A stretch of DNA of 64,000 nt from Nonomuraea cavernae. GTDB lineage: Bacteria > Actinomycetota > Actinomycetes > Streptosporangiales > Streptosporangiaceae. Location of the stretch: assembly GCF_014646355.1 (NCBI RefSeq), contig NZ_BMNH01000023.1:1-64000 (forward strand). Reading direction: 5' to 3'. Shown piece after piece: positions 15,038-22,410 of the stretch (position 1 is the stretch's first letter; every line of letters begins with the position of its first letter). The position numbers and the translations under genes are program-made. The notes under the pieces are model-generated. The model worked only from the letters and a program-made list of their open reading frames with translations. It was not told the origin of the DNA and made no database searches.

Positions 15038-15889
15038 ATGCGTCTTCATGTGGGATGCGCGATGTGGGCGCACGCGTCGTGGCAGGGGCGCTTCCTGCCT
15101 CATCCGCTGCCTCCCGCCGAGCGCCTGCGGGCCTATGCGACCTGGTGCAACGCGGTCGAGGGCAACACGACGTTCTACGCGACACCGGCGAAGAGCACGG
15201 TGGAGTCGTGGGCGCGGCAGTGCGGGCAGGACTTCCGGTTCGTGGTCAAGCTGCCCAAGCCCATCACGCACGAGCGCCGTCTCGTCGGCGTGGACGACGA
15301 GCTCCGGTCGTTCGTGGACACGATGGAGCCGCTCGGCCCGCGTGTCCACAGCCTGTGGATCCAGCTGCCCGGCTCGTTCGCGCCGAACGATCTCGGCGCC
15401 CTGGCGGCCTTCCTGCACCGGCTTCCCCGCTCGCACAGATACGCGGTCGAGGTCCGGCACCGGGCCTTCTTCGAGGACGGGCGTGCCGCGCGACTGCTCG
15501 AAGAGGTGCTCGCCCGAGCCGATGCCGAGTGGATCCCGTTCGACACCACCGCGTTCTTCCAGAGCCCTCCGACCAGCGACGCCGAACGGGACGCGTGGAC
15601 GAAGAAGCCCCGCGTGCCGCGCCGGTCGTCGGCTCTGACAGACCGGCCGATCGTTCGCTATCTGGGCAGGGACGCCACGGAACGGACGGTCGAGGGCTGG
15701 CAGCCGTGGATCGGCACGGTCGTCGAATGGCTGCGCGAAGGCCGCTCGCCGACCGTGTTCGTCCACACCCCCGACAACGCCGACGCGCTGACGCTCGCCC
15801 GCCGTTTCCACGACGACGTGCGGAGCCGGCTGCCCGAGCTGGAGCCGCTGCCCGACCCGATGCCGGTCGAGCCGCTGTCCCTGTTCTGA
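15038..15889 (+). CDS. DUF72 (YecE-like) TIM-barrel protein
   Basis: Protein of 283 aa of the DUF72 family. Diagnostic segments are MRLHVGCAMWAHASWQGRFLP, then YATWCNAVEGNTTFYATPAKSTVESW, FRFVVKLPKPITHERRL, and HRYAVEVRHRAFFED. The fold resembles xylose isomerase-like barrels; the function is unknown, though some relatives are associated with metal-dependent or nucleic-acid-related chemistry. C-terminal PTVFVHTPDNADALTLARRF completes the barrel. Start chosen by the family N terminus. It is not obviously linked with its neighbours. Confidence 0.9.
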   Translation: MRLHVGCAMWAHASWQGRFLPHPLPPAERLRAYATWCNAVEGNTTFYATPAKSTVESWARQCGQDFRFVVKLPKPITHERRLVGVDDELRSFVDTMEPLGPRVHSLWIQLPGSFAPNDLGALAAFLHRLPRSHRYAVEVRHRAFFEDGRAARLLEEVLARADAEWIPFDTTAFFQSPPTSDAERDAWTKKPRVPRRSSALTDRPIVRYLGRDATERTVEGWQPWIGTVVEWLREGRSPTVFVHTPDNADALTLARRFHDDVRSRLPELEPLPDPMPVEPLSLF

Positions 15890-15999
15890 CCGCGCTCGGG
15901 CCCAACCTCCTGAGTTGGATCAGTCGTGACGGGTTGCGAACTGAGAGGCCCCTTCGCGCGTCGAACATCCCAAAGACTTCGTGGTGGGAGAAATCCGTG

Positions 16000-16929
16000 A
16001 TGCACAAGACCCTGGCCGTAGTGACACTCGGCGCCTCCGTGCTGCTGGCCGCCACCCCGGCCGCAGCTGCTGCCGTCTCCGTCGCGCCGGTCGGCACGGC
16101 CGATGACGCGACGGCGGCGCGGGCGATCTCCGGTGCCGCCGTGTACGCCGGCTACCAGCGGGGCTACACGGTCTCCCGGCACCGGCCGGGCGCCGCGCCG
16201 AGCACGCTGGCCAAGCCGGGCGACAGCCCGCAGTTCGCGGCCTCGCCCGACGGCCGCAAGGTCGCCTGGATCACGGCCGGTGGGCTGCTGCGGGTGCGCG
16301 AGGGCGCCAAGGTCACCACCGCGGCCAGGGGGCTGCAGGGTGGCACGCCCTGCCTGTCTCCCGCCTGGTCGCCCGACTCGCGGCGGGTGGCGTACGTGCA
16401 CGTGGGGCGCAACCCGGCGGGGTCGGTGAGCGTGGTCAACGCCGACGGCACGGGTGAGCGGGTGCTCGGCAGCACCCGCGGCGTGTGTCATCTGGCCTGG
16501 TCGCCCGACGGGCGCTACCTGGCGGGCTACGCCGGCACCACCGCCGGCGTCTACCGGCTGGACGTGAAGACCGGGAAGGCGGCCAAGGTCAAGGGTGTCG
16601 CCCTGGCCAACCATGTGCAGAGCCTGTCGCCGGGCGGCAGGTACGTGGTCGTACGGACGCTGCGGGCCGGTGACGACGCCGGCGACGGGTCGTGGCCGGA
16701 GTGGTTCACGCCGACGCTGGTCGACACGGTCACCGGGCGCAGGCTGCCGATCGCGGTGAAGGGGCGGCAGATCGGCGCGTTCCACCTGGCCGACGGGCGG
16801 CTGGTGGTCAGACTGGCCGGAAGTGGCGGCAACGCCCTGGTGGTGCTGGACGAGCGGGGCCGCGTGGTGCAGCGCCTGTCCGAGCCGGTCGCGGCCAAGA
16901 ACCAGGCGCTGCTGCAAATCCTCCGCTGA
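16000..16929 (+). CDS. secreted WD40-like (PD40/TolB-type) beta-propeller protein
   Basis: Exported protein of 309 aa. The N terminus is a signal peptide (MHKTLAVVTLGASVLLAATP followed by Ala-rich cleavage region). Repeated blades carry the PD40 pattern: QFAASPDGRKVAWITAGG, SPAWSPDSRRVAYVHVG, HLAWSPDGRYLAGYAG and QSLSPGGRYVVVRTL. Such propellers are extracellular binding scaffolds, sometimes with surface lipoproteins or TolB-like partners; no enzyme motif is seen. GGGAG lies nine bases upstream of ATG 16000. It ends eleven bases from the tail of a leftward small gene. Confidence 0.85.
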   Translation: MHKTLAVVTLGASVLLAATPAAAAAVSVAPVGTADDATAARAISGAAVYAGYQRGYTVSRHRPGAAPSTLAKPGDSPQFAASPDGRKVAWITAGGLLRVREGAKVTTAARGLQGGTPCLSPAWSPDSRRVAYVHVGRNPAGSVSVVNADGTGERVLGSTRGVCHLAWSPDGRYLAGYAGTTAGVYRLDVKTGKAAKVKGVALANHVQSLSPGGRYVVVRTLRAGDDAGDGSWPEWFTPTLVDTVTGRRLPIAVKGRQIGAFHLADGRLVVRLAGSGGNALVVLDERGRVVQRLSEPVAAKNQALLQILR

Positions 16930-16940
16930 CGTTCAGCGGA

Positions 16941-17087
16941 TCAGCGGTGTGAGCGGAACCGGCTGAGGAACCGCTTGGCCTTCTGCTGGTTCTGCGGGTC
17001 GTTGGCCATCCGTTTGGCCTTCTCGACTGCCTCCTTGCCTTGCGGGCTGCCCAGGTACGCGCGTACTCGATCGATGATTGTCGCCAT
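16941..17087 (-). CDS. 48-aa conserved-type small basic protein
   Basis: Very short gene with clear coding signs: ATG 17087, an AGGGGA ribosome site six bases away, and a charged helical product. It starts MATIIDRVRAYLGSPQGKEA, continues with VEKAKRMANDPQNQQKAKRF and ends LSRFRSHR. The composition (Lys/Arg/Gln-rich amphipathic helix, no Cys, no signal) resembles small actinobacterial proteins of unknown role. It lies between a secreted propeller and a monooxygenase, antisense to both. Confidence rests on the ribosome site and amino-acid composition. Confidence 0.65.
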   Translation of the reverse strand: MATIIDRVRAYLGSPQGKEAVEKAKRMANDPQNQQKAKRFLSRFRSHR

Positions 17088-17225
17088 ACGCGTCCCCTAC
17101 CCAGGACGGCCGAAAGCAACAGGCCGCCCCTTGCCGGACGTTATTCCCGAATGACATTCTGGAATTGCTGCGCAGCGGACGCCGCCCGGCATCCGGCACT
17201 CGTGGACCCGACCTCCGGAGCACGC

Positions 17226-19013
17226 ATGCCCGCCATCGACAAAGACACTCTCCGCCGGAAATACCTTGAGGAACGCGACAAACGCCTCCGTCCCGACGGC
17301 AACGACCAGTACCTCCAGATCACCGGTCGGCTCGCGCACTACCTGGACGACCCGTACACCCCACGGGTCGAGCGCGAGCCCAAGACCGACCACGTGACGG
17401 TCGCGTTCATCGGGGGCGGCTTCGCCGGCCTGGTCACCGGCGCGCGCCTGCGGGAGGCGGGTGTCGACGACGTACGCCTCATCGAGAAGGGCGGCGACTT
17501 CGGCGGCACCTGGTACTGGAACCGCTACCCGGGCGCGCAGTGCGACACGGCCTCGTTCGTGTACCTGCCGCTGCTCGAAGAGACCGGCCACATGCCGACC
17601 GAGAAGTACGCGCACGCGCCCGAGATCCTGGAGCACTGCCGGCGCATCGGCAAGCACTTCGGCCTGTACGACAACGCGCTGTTCCACACCGAGGTCCAGG
17701 ATCTCGAATGGGACGAGAGCCGATCCCGCTGGATCATCCGCACGAACCGGGGCGACGAGTTCACCGCCCAGTTCGTCGCCATGGGCACCGGCCCGTTGCA
17801 CGTGCCGAAGCTGCCGGGGATCCCTGGCATCGAGTCGTTCAGGGGACACTCGTTCCACACGAGCAGGTGGGACTACGACTACACGGGCGGCGACCCGTCC
17901 GGCGCGCCGATGGACCGGCTGGCCGAGCGGCGGGTGGCCATCATCGGGACGGGCGCGACCGCCGTCCAGTGCGTGCCGCACCTGGCGCGGGCCTGCGCGG
18001 AGCTGTACGTCTTCCAACGCACGCCCTCCTCCGTCGACGTACGCGACAACCGGCCGACCGATCCCGAGTGGTTCGCCGAGATCTCCACGCCGGGCTGGCA
18101 GCAGCGCTGGCTGGAGAACTTCACGGCCAACCAGGCGGGCGGCATGCCCGAGGACGATCTGGTGATGGACGGCTGGACCGACATCGCCCGCCGGGTCCGC
18201 TCCAGGATCATGACGCTCCCGCCCGAGGACCGGAGCGTGGCCAGGATGCTGGAGGCTTTCGAGGACTACGACTTCGAGAAGATGGAGGAGATCCGGGCCC
18301 GCGTCGACTCCATCGTCGAGGATCCGGAGACCGCGCGGAAACTCAAGGCCTGGTATCGCCAGCTGTGCAAGCGGCCCTGCTTCCACGACGAGTACCTCCA
18401 GGCGTTCAACGTCCCCGGCACCCACCTGGTCGACACCGACGGCAAGGGCGTGGAGCGGATCACCGAGACCGGGGTGGTCGTCGCCGGCAGGGAGTACGAG
18501 GTCGACTGCGTCATCTACGCCTCCGGCTTCGAGGTCGGCACCGAACACACGCGGCGGGCCGGTTTCGACCTGACCGGCCGAGGCGGCGTCAGGCTCTCCG
18601 AGCACTGGGCCGAGGGCATGCGTACGCTGCACGGCATCCACGTACACGGTTTTCCGAACGCCTTCATCGTGCAGCCGACGCAGGGCGCCAACCTCATCTC
18701 CAACATCCCGCACAACCTCACGGAGGCGGGCCGGACGATCGCCATGCTGGTCAGGCACGCGCTCGACCACGGGTTCGACGAGATCGAGGTGTCGGAGGAG
18801 GCCGAGAACGCCTGGGTCGAGCTGCTGCTGTCGGGAGCCGGGATGCTGCTGGGATCACCGGACTGCACACCGGGCTACTACAACAACGAGGGCCGCGACC
18901 CAGGGGCGCGAGGGCGGCTCATGGTCGGCTACCCGCACGGGGCCATGGCGTACTTCAGCTACCTCGACGGATGGCGCTCGTCCGGCGTGTTCGAGGGGCT
19001 GGAGTTCCGCTGA
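17226..19013 (+). CDS. Baeyer-Villiger-type flavin monooxygenase
   Basis: FAD- and NADPH-dependent monooxygenase of 595 aa. The N-terminal extension LRRKYLEERDKRLRPDGNDQ is typical of long BVMOs. The first Rossmann motif is VAFIGGGFAGLVTGARL at about 58-74, and the type I BVMO fingerprint FxGxxxHxxxWD is present as FRGHSFHTSRWD near 207-218. The NADPH Rossmann motif follows (VAIIGTGATAVQCVPHL). The C terminus has the FAD-contacting VHGFPNAFIVQPTQGANLIS. Substrates are ketones of unknown identity; steroid or cyclic ketone oxidation is common in the long subgroup. CGGAG lies five bases before ATG 17226. It is monocistronic in appearance. Confidence 0.93.
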   Translation: MPAIDKDTLRRKYLEERDKRLRPDGNDQYLQITGRLAHYLDDPYTPRVEREPKTDHVTVAFIGGGFAGLVTGARLREAGVDDVRLIEKGGDFGGTWYWNRYPGAQCDTASFVYLPLLEETGHMPTEKYAHAPEILEHCRRIGKHFGLYDNALFHTEVQDLEWDESRSRWIIRTNRGDEFTAQFVAMGTGPLHVPKLPGIPGIESFRGHSFHTSRWDYDYTGGDPSGAPMDRLAERRVAIIGTGATAVQCVPHLARACAELYVFQRTPSSVDVRDNRPTDPEWFAEISTPGWQQRWLENFTANQAGGMPEDDLVMDGWTDIARRVRSRIMTLPPEDRSVARMLEAFEDYDFEKMEEIRARVDSIVEDPETARKLKAWYRQLCKRPCFHDEYLQAFNVPGTHLVDTDGKGVERITETGVVVAGREYEVDCVIYASGFEVGTEHTRRAGFDLTGRGGVRLSEHWAEGMRTLHGIHVHGFPNAFIVQPTQGANLISNIPHNLTEAGRTIAMLVRHALDHGFDEIEVSEEAENAWVELLLSGAGMLLGSPDCTPGYYNNEGRDPGARGRLMVGYPHGAMAYFSYLDGWRSSGVFEGLEFR

Positions 19014-19044
19014 CCGCTCTCGGATCGCTCGCTCGACGTGCCGA

Positions 19045-19584
19045 TCAGCGGTTCGGCCGGTCCACCCGGTAGAGGTAGTGGACGGGATCGTCGATCGGGT
19101 TGTCAGGCTCCAGGTCGCCCACCCCGACGCGGCGCAGCCCGGCCTTCTCCAGGGCCCGCCAGGAGGCGCGGTTGGCGGCCGACACGGGCACCAGCAGGCA
19201 GGTGGCCTCCGGAAGCTCGGCCCAGGTGCGCTCGACGATCGAGCGGATCATGGCCGTGCCGAGGCCACGGCCGACCTGGCCGGGATCGCCGATCAGGTAG
19301 TCGATGGTCACCGTGCCCTCGGGCACATCGACGATGGAGGCCAGCTCGTCCAGGTAGTCGGGGTAGTCGGCCAGCCGCGAGCGCTGGACCAGGCCGAGCG
19401 GCCGGCCGTCGAACAGGGCGAGCAGGTCCGCCGACGGCTCCTCGCCCCTGGTCGCGGGGCCGAAGTCACGCTCCACGGCCTCCATCGAGGTCTCGTGGTT
19501 CCACCAGCGGGCCACGTGCGGCTGCCGCAGCCATTCGCGCAGCATGGGGAAGTCCCGCTCGTTCAGCCGCCGCCAGGTGATCAC
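19045..19584 (-). CDS. GNAT family acetyltransferase (AAC(6')-like/IucB-like)
   Basis: N-acetyltransferase of 179 aa. The first motif is WRRLNERDFPMLREWLRQPH, then VARWWNHETSMEAVERDFG, a start shared with aminoglycoside 6'-acetyltransferase and siderophore GNAT proteins. The acetyl-CoA loop is GDPGQVGRGLGTAMIRSIVE (Q/RxxGxG/A form), followed by SAANRASWRALEKAGLRRVG. The GTG start overlaps the upstream YCII stop by four bases (GTGA), so translation is coupled. The substrate is uncertain; resistance should not be assumed from family membership. Confidence 0.88.
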   Translation of the reverse strand: MITWRRLNERDFPMLREWLRQPHVARWWNHETSMEAVERDFGPATRGEEPSADLLALFDGRPLGLVQRSRLADYPDYLDELASIVDVPEGTVTIDYLIGDPGQVGRGLGTAMIRSIVERTWAELPEATCLLVPVSAANRASWRALEKAGLRRVGVGDLEPDNPIDDPVHYLYRVDRPNR

Positions 19585-19937
19585 CCGGCCTCTTCTCCCT
19601 GGAAGGGGCGCACCTCGACCGGGAGGTGTGCCACCGCGCGGGCCAGCTTGCGTCCCCATGCGAGCGCGGCGTCCAGGTCGGGGGCCCGGATGACGGTGAA
19701 TCCGCCGATGTGCTCCTTGCCCTCGGTGTAGGGGCCGTCGGTCATGAGCACCTCGCCGTCGCGCAGCCGGAGCACGGTGGCCGTGCTGGGGGAGTGCAGC
19801 CCGCCGGAGAAGACCCACACCCCGGCGGCCCTCATCTCCTCGCCCACGGCGTCGAGCTCCCGCATGATCGGCTCCAGCACCTCGGCCGGCGGAGGGTCTC
19901 CATCGGGTTGGTACATGCTGAGCAGGTACTGCTTCAC
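19581..19937 (-). CDS. YCII/DGPF-domain protein (second copy)
   Basis: Protein of 118 aa beginning MKQYLLSMYQPDGDPPPAE, with LMTDGPYTEGKEHIGGFTVI in the DGPF position (TDGPYTE) and VEVRPF at the C-terminal end. This is the same family as the ECF42 partner at 6486-6857, but here it is coupled to a GNAT gene and no sigma gene is adjacent. GTG 19937 has AGGAGG eight bases upstream; in-frame codons further upstream lack one. No reaction is assigned. Confidence 0.9.
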   Translation of the reverse strand: MKQYLLSMYQPDGDPPPAEVLEPIMRELDAVGEEMRAAGVWVFSGGLHSPSTATVLRLRDGEVLMTDGPYTEGKEHIGGFTVIRAPDLDAALAWGRKLARAVAHLPVEVRPFQGEEAG

Positions 19938-20043
19938 GCGGAACCCTCCTTGGCGATCAATCGCTACCACCCCTTCCTTCTTGATCACGACCTGCTACCT
20001 TAAATGGGGCGATTGTTGTCTATGTGGCATAGGTGGGGCTCTG

Positions 20044-20352
20044 GTGGCAGGCTTCGAGATCTATTTTGATGCCCTGAGCGACTGCGCGGACAGGGCCCTG
20101 CATATCTCCAAACAGTTCAAGGGCATGGCCGACGAGAGCCCTCCGGCGGTCAGTGCCAAGTGTTTCGGGGACCTCAGCGGCAAGTCCGACAAGCTGGGCG
20201 ATGCTGTCAACAAGCTGGAAAAAATGCTCGACACCGAGAGTCGGTATGCCGAGCAGAACCTCCTCAAGGTCGAGGGTGCTCTGCACACGGTGATCAATAA
20301 CATCAAGAGATCCGACAATCCGGACAACCCGAACAACCAGGTGAAGGACTAA
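20044..20352 (+). CDS. small helical protein, WXG100/ESX-like partner
   Basis: Protein of 102 aa, entirely helical in character: FEIYFDALSDCADRALHISK, then FKGMADESPPAVSAKCFGDL and NKLEKMLDTESRYAEQNLL. Length, lack of a signal peptide, and a one-base overlap with the next gene (a WXG-containing NlpC/P60 protein) match small ESX-type secretion partners. The GTG start is supported by AGGTGGGG upstream. There is no WXG motif in this protein itself; a KCFGDL turn is in the corresponding middle position. The base composition is lower in GC than neighbours. Assignment as a secretion partner is inference. Confidence 0.65.
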   Translation: MAGFEIYFDALSDCADRALHISKQFKGMADESPPAVSAKCFGDLSGKSDKLGDAVNKLEKMLDTESRYAEQNLLKVEGALHTVINNIKRSDNPDNPNNQVKD

Positions 20353-21455
20353 TGGGGCTCTGGGACACTCAACTCGCGGCCCTCAAGCGCATCGTCGATG
20401 AGCTGACCAGCGATCAGGGCGAGATCGCGAAAATCTCACAGCGCTGGCGGACGATGGCGACCGCGGTGACCACGGACACCGGCGCTCTCAACACCGCGGT
20501 CGGTACGGTGGACGATGCCTGGAAGGGCGGCGCGGCCGATAATTTTGTCACCTATATGGCGAAATATCCCAAATCTGCTAGCCAGTTGAAGGAGGCGCTG
20601 ACCACCAGTGCCACCAAGATCGACGAGGCCGGTGCCGCGCTGAATACAGCCCGAGGCGACGTCCAGAAGATCTACACCGACACGAGCACCTGGCTGGCCA
20701 AGCAAAGCCCCAAAACTGACAGTGCGATCACGTCCATCACCAATCAGGTGAACGCAGCCGTGAAGCGGGCCGATGAGCCGAGGCAACGGGCGATCGACGC
20801 CATCGACGCGGCCATCAAAGAGATCAACAACCATGTCGACGACAAGTTCTTCACCACCATCCCGGCCCCGGGAGACCAGGACTTCTATCCCAAGAACAAG
20901 CCCAACCTGCACTGGCTCGTCGATCCGCAGTTCAAGCAGACGGGGGACCCCACCCAACCGACCGGCGACAAGGGCAACGGGTCGCCGAACGGCGGCAATG
21001 GTGGCAACGAATCCGGGGCCCCTCCGAACATCCCGCCGGCGGAGTCTCAGGTGCCGCCGGACGCGAAAGATCTCACCGAGAACCCCGATGCCCAGAAGAT
21101 CCTCGACTACGCGTTCGAACAGCTCGGCGACCCTTACGTGTGGGGCGCGGAGGGCCCGGACAGCTTTGACTGCTCCGGCCTGACGCAGAAGGCGTACGAA
21201 GCGGCCGGGATCGAGATCCCCCGGGTCGCCAACGACCAGTGGGGGGCCGGACCGCGCATCCCTGACGGCAACGTTCAGGCCGGAGACCTCATCTTCTTCG
21301 ACAATGACGGAAACGGCACCGCCGACCATGTCGGCATCGTCGTCGATCCGGAGAAGAAGACGATGGTCCACGCCCCCAACTCGACGACCGTGGTCCAGAT
21401 CGCCGACTATGGAGGCAGAACCGCACTCGGCTTCACCAGGCCGGGCAACAGCTGA
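20352..21455 (+). CDS. WXG100-like N-terminal domain fused to NlpC/P60 peptidase
   Basis: Protein of 367 aa. Residues ~1-110 are a four-helix-like WXG100 region with the motif DDAWKGGAADNFVTYM. A Pro/Gly/Asn-rich linker follows (about 200-245). Residues ~250-367 are an NlpC/P60 cysteine peptidase: YVWGAEGPDSFDCSGLTQKA with catalytic Cys, and NGTADHVGIVVDPEKKTMVH with catalytic His. Such enzymes cut gamma-D-Glu-diaminopimelate or related wall peptides. The fusion suggests export by a type VII-like system, without a Sec signal, to act on peptidoglycan. Translation is coupled to the upstream 102-aa gene (TAATG). No EccC or other T7SS core gene is in the window. Confidence 0.88.
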   Translation: MGLWDTQLAALKRIVDELTSDQGEIAKISQRWRTMATAVTTDTGALNTAVGTVDDAWKGGAADNFVTYMAKYPKSASQLKEALTTSATKIDEAGAALNTARGDVQKIYTDTSTWLAKQSPKTDSAITSITNQVNAAVKRADEPRQRAIDAIDAAIKEINNHVDDKFFTTIPAPGDQDFYPKNKPNLHWLVDPQFKQTGDPTQPTGDKGNGSPNGGNGGNESGAPPNIPPAESQVPPDAKDLTENPDAQKILDYAFEQLGDPYVWGAEGPDSFDCSGLTQKAYEAAGIEIPRVANDQWGAGPRIPDGNVQAGDLIFFDNDGNGTADHVGIVVDPEKKTMVHAPNSTTVVQIADYGGRTALGFTRPGNS

Positions 21456-21622
21456 CACCCGTACGTCTCTGATCCGGTGTAAGGCCCCGGGCGGCGCCGG
21501 CTGAGCAGCCGGTTCTGAAAGTTACCCGCCGATCCCGGTGATTGCGCCACCTTCGGCTTCCGGGCCTCCTGGAACGGTGCCAACGCCGCGCCCTCCCCGA
21601 CCTGCTCGCCGGCCTACGGCGT

Positions 21623-22084
21623 TCAGAGGAACCGGGCGAGCCGGAACCTGCGTACGGTCAGCGGGACGGTGCACCGGCTGATCAGCCGGATCTTCCGGAG
21701 ACGGGTCTTCTGGTTGATGGTGACCTTCACGCACTTCAACCGGACGTCGTGATCGCCGAGGAGCGTGTAGTAGGAGATGATGACCGCGCGCCGGCCGAGA
21801 CCCCGGTCGGAGAGTCCCAACCCCACCTCCCGGTAGAACCGCCGCGACCCCTTGAGGGCGAACGCGGTGGAGCCGATGATCGCGTGGTTGGCCGTCGTGG
21901 GGCAGTGCACGAAGATCCGGACGACGTCGTTCTGGCGTGGCAGTTCGGGCAGGACCCGCAGTGACGTGACCTTCTTCCAGTCCTTCGGGGGCGAGTCGTC
22001 GGAGGTCGCCGGCGCCGTGCGCGCGTCGGCCGCCGGACCCATGGCGAGAGCGGCGACCAGGGCCATTCCCATGAGGACACGCAT
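21623..22084 (-). CDS. secreted hypothetical protein
   Basis: Protein of 153 aa that I do not recognise. The N terminus MRVLMGMALVAALAMGPAAD is a signal peptide with an Ala-x-Ala cleavage zone. The mature part is beta-rich and basic (KKVTSLRVLPELPRQNDVVR, FVHCPTTANHAIIG, LTVRRFRLARFL) with cysteines in FVHCP, RLKCVK and SRCTV, compatible with extracellular disulfide bonding and an immunoglobulin-like fold. AAGGGGAAG precedes the ATG. It is a single gene between the NlpC/P60 pair and the gas-vesicle operon. The function is unknown. Confidence 0.75.
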   Translation of the reverse strand: MRVLMGMALVAALAMGPAADARTAPATSDDSPPKDWKKVTSLRVLPELPRQNDVVRIFVHCPTTANHAIIGSTAFALKGSRRFYREVGLGLSDRGLGRRAVIISYYTLLGDHDVRLKCVKVTINQKTRLRKIRLISRCTVPLTVRRFRLARFL

Positions 22085-22410
22085 CTCTTCCCCTTGCCGG
22101 ACGGACGCCCAGGTGTCGGCGGCGCCCTTGCGTGGAGCAGCGCAAACGCCGGTAACAGATGGCGGCCGTGGACGAGGAAACCCCTGCTGAACAGGCCGTT
22201 CGTCTCATTATGTCGATCAGGTGGCGATGGCGGGCGCGCCACGCCGAGGCGCGCTGAGGGCGCAAATCGCTGGTTTCTCTCGTGTCAATTCTGTCCTACT
22301 TTTCACCGATATTTGATTCTTTGTCGTGGTTGAGGGGCAGGCCCGGAAGAAGCCGCCGCAGCGGTGAGCACGGCTGTCAGAGAGGTCGGTCGGTCAAGGA
22401 GGTGAGGCAG
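22085..22410. other. 326-bp promoter region of the gas-vesicle operon
   Basis: No gene is seen. Bases about 22262-22330 are markedly AT-rich compared with flanks and end ~80 bases before the first gas-vesicle gene, so the operon promoter is probably there. I see no confident sigma-factor consensus or dyad. Confidence 0.4.

Noticed and set aside
14704..16929. Long frame joining the DUF72 region to the secreted propeller
   Set aside because: The first ~430 codons are in the wrong frame for DUF72; the real exported protein starts at 16000 with its own ribosome site and signal peptide.
19045..19584. GNAT protein as an aminoglycoside-resistance enzyme
   Set aside because: Similarity to the AAC(6')/siderophore acetyltransferase type is general; substrate cannot be read from the sequence.
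20044..21455. A complete type VII secretion locus
   Set aside because: Only the putative substrate pair is seen; no EccB, EccC, EccD, EccE or mycosin gene is in the window.
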